This document shows, in pieces, positions 58,489 to 64,000 of a stretch of DNA of 64,000 bases. The stretch covers positions 1 through 64,000 of the forward strand of contig NZ_BOOJ01000051.1 in the NCBI RefSeq assembly GCF_016863175.1, in the 5' to 3' direction. This DNA is from Paraplanobispora siamensis. GTDB taxonomy: Bacteria; Actinomycetota; Actinomycetes; Streptosporangiales; Streptosporangiaceae. A model generated the notes under the pieces. The model saw nothing but the letters and a program-made list of their open reading frames with translations, was not told where the DNA came from and made no database searches. A program made the translations under genes and the position numbers. The stretch's first letter is position 1. Each line of letters opens with the position of its first letter.

Positions 58489-59136
58489 TCAGCGGCCCCG
58501 GCGGATCCATTCCTCCAGGTGGGGTTTCTCGGTGCCGATCGTCGTGGACGGGCCGTGGCCGGTGTGCACGACCGTTTCCCCGGGCAAGGTCAGCAGCCGT
58601 TCGCGGATCGAGGCGACGATGGTGCCGAAGTCCGAGAACGACCGGCCGGTGGCGCCGGGGCCGCCCTGGAAGAGGGTGTCACCGGTGAAGACCGCACCCA
58701 GGTCGGGGGCGTGGAGGCAGACGGCGCCCGGGGCGTGGCCGGGGGTGTGCAGGACCTCCAGGCGGGTGCCCGCGACCTTGATGACCTGGCCGTCCGTCAG
58801 GGAGCCGTCCGGGTCGCGGTCGGGGTGGGTCATCCGCCACAGCGGCAGGTCGCCGGGGTGCAGCAGGACCGGTGCCGAGGTGGCGCGGGCCAGGTCGGGC
58901 GCGACCCTGATGTGGTCGTCGTGGGCGTGGGTGGCGATGACGGCCACCACCCGCCGGTCCCCGACCAGAGCTGTGATGGCGTCCACGTCGTGGGGGGCGT
59001 CGAAGACCACGCACTCGGCGTCGTCCCCGAGCACCCAGACGTTGTTGTCGACGTCGAAGGTCTGACCGTCGAGGCTGAAGGTGCCGGAGGTGACGGTGTG
59101 GTCGATGCGCGCGCCGCCCGTCACGCCGCCCCTCAC
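58489..59136 (-). CDS. MBL-fold hydrolase coupled to mycothiol formaldehyde dehydrogenase
   Basis: The protein has 215 residues from GTG 59136, overlapping the stop of the dehydrogenase gene (GTGA); an in-frame GTG at 59124 is possible. Glyoxalase II-like motifs are [20 protein letters not shown] (HxHxDH), [37 protein letters not shown] and [20 protein letters not shown]. Next to MscR it most likely hydrolyses S-formylmycothiol to formate and mycothiol, completing formaldehyde detoxification; that step is inferred from context. Confidence 0.88.
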   Translation of the reverse strand: MRGGVTGGARIDHTVTSGTFSLDGQTFDVDNNVWVLGDDAECVVFDAPHDVDAITALVGDRRVVAVIATHAHDDHIRVAPDLARATSAPVLLHPGDLPLWRMTHPDRDPDGSLTDGQVIKVAGTRLEVLHTPGHAPGAVCLHAPDLGAVFTGDTLFQGGPGATGRSFSDFGTIVASIRERLLTLPGETVVHTGHGPSTTIGTEKPHLEEWIRRGR

Positions 59137-60218
59137 AGGGTCACCACCGAGCGCAGGACCTCGCCGTGGTGCATCTTGGTGAACGCCTGCTCGACCTCGT
59201 CCAGCGCGATGGTCTCGGTGACGAACCCGTCGAGGTTCAGCCGCCCCTGCAGGTACAGGTCGATGAGCATGGGGAAGTCGCGGCTGGGCAGGCAGTCGCC
59301 GTACCAGGAGGACTTCAGCGCGCCGCCGCGCCCGAAGACGTCCAGCAGCGGCAGCTCCAGCGTCATGTCCGGGGTGGGCACGCCCACCAGCACCACGGTC
59401 CCGGCCAGGTCGCGGGCGTAGAAGGCCTGCTTGTAGGTCTCCGGGCGGCCGACCGCCTCGATCACGACGTCCGCGCCGAAGCCGCCGGTCAGCTCCCTGA
59501 TCGCCTCGACCGCGTCGGTGGTGCGGGAGTTGACCGTGTGGGTCGCGCCGAAGCCCTTGGCCCACTCCAGCTTGCGGTCGTCGACGTCCACCGCGATGAT
59601 CTTCGCGGCTCCGGCCAGCGACGAGCCCAGGACGGCCGCGCCGCCGACGCCGCCGCAGCCGATGACGGCCACGCTGTCGCCGCGGGTGACGCCGCCGGTG
59701 TTGATGGCCGCGCCGAGGCCCGCCATCACGCCGCAGCCCAGCAGACCGGCCACGGCCGCCGACGCCGCCGGGTCCACCTTGGTGCACTGCCCGGCCGCCA
59801 CCAGGGTCTTCTCCACGAACGCCCCGATGCCCAGCGCCGGGCTCAGCTCCGTCCCGTCGGCCAGGGTCATCTTCTGGGTCGCGTTGTGGGTGTTGAAGCA
59901 GTACCACGGACGGCCGCGCAGACACGCCCGGCACTGGCCGCAGACCGCCCGCCAGTTGAGGATCACGTAGTCGCCCGGGGCCAGACCGCTCACGCCCTCG
60001 CCGACGGCCTCGACCACGCCGGCGGCCTCGTGGCCGAGCAGGAACGGGAAGTCGTCGTTGATGCCGCCCTCGCGGTAGTGCAGGTCGGTGTGGCAAACCC
60101 CGCAGGCCTGGACGGTCACCACCGCCTCACCCGGTCCGGGGTCCGGCACGTGGATCGTCTCCACCGACACCGGCTCGCCCTTGGCCCGGGCCACCACACC
60201 GCGTACTTCGTATGCCAT
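59133..60218 (-). CDS. mscR: S-(hydroxymethyl)mycothiol dehydrogenase
   Basis: The 361-residue zinc alcohol dehydrogenase has the catalytic Zn Cys in [36 protein letters not shown], a structural Zn site with Cys in [20 protein letters not shown], and the Rossmann motif [20 protein letters not shown]. The length of 361 and the [17 protein letters not shown] block match mycothiol-dependent formaldehyde dehydrogenase/S-nitrosomycothiol reductase. ATG 60218 has GGAAAGG upstream. It is operonic with the MBL hydrolase and implies that the organism makes mycothiol. Confidence 0.93.
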   Translation of the reverse strand: MAYEVRGVVARAKGEPVSVETIHVPDPGPGEAVVTVQACGVCHTDLHYREGGINDDFPFLLGHEAAGVVEAVGEGVSGLAPGDYVILNWRAVCGQCRACLRGRPWYCFNTHNATQKMTLADGTELSPALGIGAFVEKTLVAAGQCTKVDPAASAAVAGLLGCGVMAGLGAAINTGGVTRGDSVAVIGCGGVGGAAVLGSSLAGAAKIIAVDVDDRKLEWAKGFGATHTVNSRTTDAVEAIRELTGGFGADVVIEAVGRPETYKQAFYARDLAGTVVLVGVPTPDMTLELPLLDVFGRGGALKSSWYGDCLPSRDFPMLIDLYLQGRLNLDGFVTETIALDEVEQAFTKMHHGEVLRSVVTL

Positions 60219-60360
60219 CGACTGCTGCCTTTCCTTCACCCCGGAAGATCCGGGGACCCACGACGGGCACCGTAGGGACATGATCACGCGAGGTGTGCCC
60301 GGACGAGAAGGGATCGCCGGGCACACGGGGTGTCGTGGTCGATATTTTCTTTCCACCGGG

Positions 60361-60398
60361 TACGGCCGCGCCAGCCGTGACGGCGCCGCGCGGCCGTA
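60361..60398 (-). terminator. Hairpin after the MFS gene
   Basis: TACGGCCGCG (60361-60370) pairs with CGCGGCCGTA (60389-60398), a 10-bp stem with an 18-nt loop, immediately downstream of the MFS stop at 60403 on the minus strand. The rest of the 184-bp gap to mscR (60219-60360) is AT-rich at 60340-60356 and shows no gene. Confidence 0.6.
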
Positions 60399-60402
60399 CG
60401 GC

Positions 60403-61608
60403 TCACGCCTGTTCGGCGGGCACGGTGCTGAGCGGCGCGGCGGGGACGGTCAGCACGGTGGCCACCAGGGCGGCCAGCACCAGGGACGCCACGCCGATCA
60501 CCCCCAGCGACAGGCCGAGTCCTCCGGTCACCGCGGCCAGGGCGCCGACCAGCAGGGGCGAGAGGAACTCCCCGAGGAACAGGGCCCCGGTCCACAGGCC
60601 GGTGCCGCGGCCGCGCTGCGCGAACGGCAGCCGGTTGACCGCCCAGGTGAGCAGGGTCGGCAGGAGCAGTCCCGTGGCGAAGCCGGTGAGCACGGCGCCC
60701 GCGACGATCACGGGGACGGCCTCGGTCGCGGAGATCAGCAGCAGGCCCAGACCCGACAGGGCGAACTCCGCGATGAGCAGCACGCGCGCCCCGCGGCCGG
60801 AGATCCTGGCGAACAGGCCGGCCCCGACGGCGGTGGCCAGCGACATGAGCGCGGTGACGCCGCCGATGACCGCCGGATCGGAGATCCCCACGCCGTCCAG
60901 GACGTAGGAGAGCTGGACGATCAGCGTGTAGAAGACGACGCCTCCGCCCACGGTGACCAGCGAGGGGACGAGCAGGGTCCGCCAGGGCCAGGGCTGCCGG
61001 TCCCCGTCGCGCGCGTCCTCCCGATGCGCGGCGGGCTGCCAGAGGAGGAACGCCATGGGGATCGCGGCGAGCGCGGCGGCGGCGTACATCCAGAACGGCG
61101 TGCGCCAGCCGCCGGCGCCGAGCAGTCCGCCGAGCGCGAAGAACGCGGTCGCGGCGACGGTGGTGACGAGGGTCTGCAGACCCAGGTAGCGGATGCGGCG
61201 CGGGCCGGACCAGTAGTCGGCGATCAGAGTGGTGCAGCAGGTCATGATGGCCGCCTCGCAGATGCCGACGAACACGCGGCTGGCCAGGATGGCCTGGATC
61301 GAGTCCAGGTAGAGCGGCGCGGTGCCGGCGATCGCGTAGCCGACCATGGTGACGATCAGCAGGCGCTTGCGGTCGAACCGGTCGGCGATGGCGCCGGCGA
61401 AGGGGGCGCCGAGCGCGACGAACAGCGCCGGGATGGTCAGGATCACCGGGACCAGGACGTCGACGCCCGGCGTTGAGGCGAAATGTTCACTGATGCGGGG
61501 CAGGACCGGGGAGAGCAGGACGGCGCCGAGCACGGGCATGCAGCTGCCGATGAGCAGCAGGACGAGCTGGGGCGCACCAGCCTGCTTCGCGGTGGCCGGC
61601 TGGGACAT
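60403..61608 (-). CDS. MFS transporter (aromatic acid/drug type)
   Basis: The 401-residue protein starts at ATG 61608 ([20 protein letters not shown]); a longer frame upstream runs through tandem repeats and is unlikely. About 12 membrane helices are visible; [20 protein letters not shown] carries the loop 2-3 motif DRxxR, and [20 protein letters not shown] the second half of the domain. It lies between the mycothiol operon and the LysR gene, same strand, and may serve the nearby FAH/cyclase pathway. The substrate is unknown. Confidence 0.86.
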   Translation of the reverse strand: MSQPATAKQAGAPQLVLLLIGSCMPVLGAVLLSPVLPRISEHFASTPGVDVLVPVILTIPALFVALGAPFAGAIADRFDRKRLLIVTMVGYAIAGTAPLYLDSIQAILASRVFVGICEAAIMTCCTTLIADYWSGPRRIRYLGLQTLVTTVAATAFFALGGLLGAGGWRTPFWMYAAAALAAIPMAFLLWQPAAHREDARDGDRQPWPWRTLLVPSLVTVGGGVVFYTLIVQLSYVLDGVGISDPAVIGGVTALMSLATAVGAGLFARISGRGARVLLIAEFALSGLGLLLISATEAVPVIVAGAVLTGFATGLLLPTLLTWAVNRLPFAQRGRGTGLWTGALFLGEFLSPLLVGALAAVTGGLGLSLGVIGVASLVLAALVATVLTVPAAPLSTVPAEQA

Positions 61609-61743
61609 GCGGGCCTCGCTAGAAGTCGCGGGGATGGTGCACAGCACTGTCCGGCACGGGGTGCGGTCCGCGGAAGACGGAAATCCTGATACCCCGCATC
61701 CACGCGGTGGATGGTCCGCCCCCCGAACCACGCCGGAGGGATC

Positions 61744-61807
61744 CGGCCCCTGCGTCACACCGGAAGGGCCCGGCCCCTGCGTCACACCGGAAGGGCCCGG
61801 CCCCTAC
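61744..61807. repeat. 27-bp tandem repeat between LysR and MFS genes
   Basis: The 27-bp unit beginning CGGCCCCTGCGTCACACCGG occurs at 61744-61770 and 61771-61797, with a partial third copy running into the 3' end of the LysR gene at 61804. Slippage between copies would not affect either coding region except the LysR tail. Confidence 0.85.
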
Positions 61808-62733
61808 AGCGCGCCGGAGGGTTCCGGCCGGTCGTCGAGGCCGGCGGCCACCCGGGCGGCGGTCTCGCGCAGCCAGATGTGCGCCGCGTCCTGGCTGTGC
61901 ACGGGATGCCACCACAGGGCCTCCTGCAGGGGCACCGCCTCGAAAGGGCAGGGCAGCACCCGTACCGGCGCGATCCCCTGCAGCATCCGGGCCAGGCGCC
62001 GCTGGACCAGGGTGACCCGGCGGGTCCCGGCCACCAGGTTGGGCAGCAGGGAGAAGTACTGCACGGAGACCTCCACCCGGGGCTCCAGCCCCAGCGTGCC
62101 CAGCTGCCGGGTGACCGGCGCGTCGAAGAAGCGCCGGTAGACCGCCCAGGGCAGGCGGGCCAGGTCCTCCATGGTGATGCGCTCGCCGATGTCGGGGTGG
62201 TCGGCGGAGACCAGGCACACCCACTCGTCGCGGTACAGCTCCACGGCGGGGAATCCGCTGATCACCCCGTGCGGGACCAGCACGCCGTCGACGCCGCCGA
62301 GCACGGTGTCGGTGGCCTCCACGATCCTTCCGTCCATGTTCTGGAAGTGCAGCCGGACGCCGGGCGCCTCGGCGTGCAGGACGCGGGCGAGTTCGGCGCC
62401 GAAGACCGCGATCGCGTAGTCGGAGGACAGGATGGTGAAGTCGCGCCGCTCGGTGCCCGGCCGGAAGTCCGCCCGGCTGGTGAACAGCCGCTCCAGCACT
62501 CCGCAGGCGTTCGCCGCGGGCTCCCGCAGCGCGGCGCCCAGCGGGGTCAGCTCGTAGCTGTTGCCCTTCCTGGCCAGCAGGTCGTCGGAGAAGTGTCGGC
62601 GGAGCCTGGCCAGCGCGGCGCTGGCCGCCGGCTGGCTGAGCCCGATCCGCCTGCCGGCCCGGGTGACGCTGCGCTCCTCCAGCAGGGCGTGCAGGGCGAC
62701 CACGAGGTTCAGGTCCAGGCTGGCGAGGTTCAC
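61804..62733 (-). CDS. LysR-family transcriptional regulator
   Basis: The 309-residue protein begins MNLASLDLNLVVALHALLEE, with the winged helix-turn-helix RSVTRAGRRIGLSQPAASAA and LARLRRHFSDDLLARKG. The effector domain includes RRDFTILSSDYAIAVFGAEL and LPNLVAGTRRVTLVQRRLAR, typical of NodD/LinR-like aromatic regulators. The last residues GLDDRPEPSGAL are encoded by the edge of a tandem repeat. It diverges from the FAH-family gene across a 115-bp region and is its likely regulator. Confidence 0.91.
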   Translation of the reverse strand: MNLASLDLNLVVALHALLEERSVTRAGRRIGLSQPAASAALARLRRHFSDDLLARKGNSYELTPLGAALREPAANACGVLERLFTSRADFRPGTERRDFTILSSDYAIAVFGAELARVLHAEAPGVRLHFQNMDGRIVEATDTVLGGVDGVLVPHGVISGFPAVELYRDEWVCLVSADHPDIGERITMEDLARLPWAVYRRFFDAPVTRQLGTLGLEPRVEVSVQYFSLLPNLVAGTRRVTLVQRRLARMLQGIAPVRVLPCPFEAVPLQEALWWHPVHSQDAAHIWLRETAARVAAGLDDRPEPSGAL

Positions 62734-62848
62734 AGCTCCTCCTTCCCGGCGGTTATCCGTCCGATGGATTAACGCGATCCGGGGAATCGATTTCCCAGAT
62801 CCGGCACGTTAGCTCAAGGTTAAGGGCACCGCACCGGGAGGAAACACC
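62734..62848. promoter_or_regulatory. LysR/FAH divergent control region
   Basis: This 115-bp region carries the dyad GGGAATCGATTTCCC at 62782-62796 and the half-site pair TTAACGCGATCC / GTTAGCTCAAGGTTAA around it. LysR-type regulators bind T-N11-A dyads in such divergent regions; the GGGAA...TTCCC palindrome is the best candidate. GGGAGG at 62837 precedes the FAH start by 7 nt. Confidence 0.5.
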
Positions 62849-63850
62849 GTGGAAACACCCCCGCCCCTTGCCGGCCCGTTCGCGCTCGGCACCTTCTCCG
62901 CAGGAGACGACTCCGCCTTCCCCGGCCTGGTCACCGATGACCGGGTCCTGGATCTGCGCACCGTCCCCGCGCTCGGCGCGCCGGACCTGACCACGCGGGC
63001 CCTGCTGGAGCGCTGGGACGCCGTCCTGCCGCTGCTGCGGGCCGCCGCCGGATCGCCGGAGGGTACCCGGCTGCCGCTGGCGGACCTGCGGGTGCACGCC
63101 CCGGTCGAGCCCCGGCAGATCCTGCAGTCCGGCGCCAACTACCGCACCCACGTCATCGACCTGGCGGTGGCGCACGAGCCCGCGGACGGCCGCCCGGCCG
63201 AGCAGGTGCGGGCCGAGGTCGCGGCGATGATGGACCGCCGCGCCGCCGAGGACCGGCCGTACGTGTTCATCGGCCTGCCGTCCTCGATCACCGGCCCGTA
63301 CGACGACGTGGTGATCCCGTCCTGGTGCGCGAAGCCGGACTGGGAGCTGGAGCTGGCCGCGGTGATCGGCCGCCCGGCCTTCCGGGTGGCTCCGGAGGAG
63401 GCCCTGGAGCACGTGGCCGCCTACACCATCGCCAACGACCTCACGGCCCGCGAGCTGGTGTTCCGCCGCGACATGCCGGAGATCGGCACCGACTGGCTGC
63501 GGGCCAAGAACGCCCCGACGTTCACCCCGCTCGGTCCCTATCTGGTGCCCTCCGCCTTCGTCGGCGACCCCGGCGACCTGCAGGTGACGCTGCGGCTCAA
63601 CGGCGAGGTCATGCAGGACGAGTCCACCAAGGACATGATCTTCGATGTCGCGCGGCTGGTCTCCTACGTCTCGCAGACCGTGGAGCTGCTCCCCGGCGAC
63701 CTGGTGCTCACCGGCAGCCCGGCCGGCAACGGCGTGCACTGGGGGCGGCTGCTGCGTCCCGGCGACGTGATGGAGGGGACGATCACCGGCCTGGGCGTGC
63801 AGCGCAACCGGTGCGTGGCCGAGGCCGAGGTTTCCCAGGGGGACGCGTGA
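62849..63850 (+). CDS. Fumarylacetoacetate hydrolase (FAH) family protein
   Basis: The protein has 333 residues. GTG 62849 starts the sequence METPPPLAGPFALGTFSAGD. FAH motifs are VEPRQILQSGANYRTHVIDL, PYDDVVIPSWCAKPDWELEL (metal Glu/Asp), YTIANDLTARELVFRRDM and LPGDLVLTGSPAGNGVHWGR. A His/Asp/Glu metal centre is implied. Members hydrolyse or decarboxylate 2,4-diketo acids in aromatic catabolism. The gene overlaps the next by 1 bp (TGATG). Confidence 0.9.
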   Translation: METPPPLAGPFALGTFSAGDDSAFPGLVTDDRVLDLRTVPALGAPDLTTRALLERWDAVLPLLRAAAGSPEGTRLPLADLRVHAPVEPRQILQSGANYRTHVIDLAVAHEPADGRPAEQVRAEVAAMMDRRAAEDRPYVFIGLPSSITGPYDDVVIPSWCAKPDWELELAAVIGRPAFRVAPEEALEHVAAYTIANDLTARELVFRRDMPEIGTDWLRAKNAPTFTPLGPYLVPSAFVGDPGDLQVTLRLNGEVMQDESTKDMIFDVARLVSYVSQTVELLPGDLVLTGSPAGNGVHWGRLLRPGDVMEGTITGLGVQRNRCVAEAEVSQGDA

Positions 63851-64000
63851 TGCCGGACCGGACCGACCCCGAGGGCGCCATCGCCGAGGCCGCCGCGAAG
63901 TACTCCAACTGGGGCCGCTGGGGGGACGACGACGTCCTGGGCACCGTCAACTTCATCGACGAGGCCGGGCGCCGCGCGGGTGCGGCTCTCGTACGGCAGG
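63850..64000 (+). CDS. Cyclase family protein (kynurenine formamidase-like), N-terminal part
   Basis: ATG 63850 overlaps the FAH stop (TGATG). Fifty codons are visible: AAAKYSNWGRWGDDDVLGTV and NFIDEAGRRAGAALVRQ, the conserved start of the cyclase (PF04199) family, metal-dependent amide or lactone hydrolases. The rest lies outside the window. Paired with the FAH-family gene and the LysR regulator it suggests a small catabolic operon for an aromatic or heterocyclic compound. Confidence 0.82.
   Translation, partial: MPDRTDPEGAIAEAAAKYSNWGRWGDDDVLGTVNFIDEAGRRAGAALVRQ

Noticed and set aside
1-64000. tRNA or rRNA genes, insertion sequences, phage or integrase genes
   Set aside because: None was recognised by eye: no transposase or integrase motif among the reading frames and no rRNA-like stretch. 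A tRNAscan or Infernal run would settle the RNA genes.

Overview
The window is high-GC DNA with very strong third-position GC bias, frequent GTG starts and many 1-17 bp gene overlaps. It encodes a mycothiol-dependent formaldehyde dehydrogenase, wax-ester synthase/DGAT, ECF sigma factors and DUF1707, DUF4916 and DUF4396 proteins. This points to an actinomycete; the Streptosporangiales are my best guess, inferred from gene content only. I see no rRNA, tRNA, insertion sequence, phage or CRISPR array.

Layout. (1) 1-3.3 kb: the start of an arginine deiminase gene diverges from pflB-pflA (pyruvate formate-lyase and its activase). A DosR/DevR-like box lies between them, so this looks like an oxygen-limitation module. 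(2) 3.4-9.1 kb: housekeeping and orphan genes (DUF1707, RlmG, YchJ-like, PHP phosphoesterase, DUF4916, ribokinase) and a frameshifted response-regulator pseudogene. (3) 9.3-26 kb: the main coherent locus, for pectin and uronate use. On the minus strand lie an ABC sugar importer, an oxidoreductase, an alpha/beta hydrolase and a LacI regulator. On the plus strand lies an operon for the oxidative hexuronate route: SDR dehydrogenase, KdgD-type dehydratase, enolase-superfamily enzyme, second oxidoreductase, DUF6807 protein, and a rhamnogalacturonan acetylesterase in one open frame with ketoglutarate-semialdehyde dehydrogenase. A separately transcribed secreted pectinesterase-pectate lyase fusion follows. 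LacI-type operators occur in both promoter regions, with identical spacing relative to two matched promoters.

(4) 26-35.8 kb: regulators and small enzymes. They include a GAF histidine kinase, AraC and TetR regulators, a TetR-operator-controlled serine hydrolase, an MFS exporter behind two coupled mini-ORFs, and two ECF sigma factors with C-terminal SnoaL-like domains. (5) 35.8-41.2 kb: a four-gene operon of HMG-CoA reductase, alpha/beta hydrolase, wax-ester synthase/DGAT and acyl-CoA ligase. (6) 41.3-58.4 kb: mixed accessory genes. These include a His-rich DUF4396 membrane protein behind a CsoR-like copper operator, a secreted GDSL esterase with CBM2, a sirtuin, a papain-lipase two-domain protein, a polysaccharide deacetylase lipoprotein, a STAS protein behind a leader ORF, a glycosyltransferase, and metallo-beta-lactamase and VOC proteins. 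(7) 58.5-64 kb: mycothiol-dependent formaldehyde detoxification (MscR plus an MBL hydrolase), then an MFS transporter, a LysR regulator and a divergent fumarylacetoacetase-like/cyclase-like pair that runs off the window.

Functions are inferred from motifs and gene context read by eye; no database search was run.
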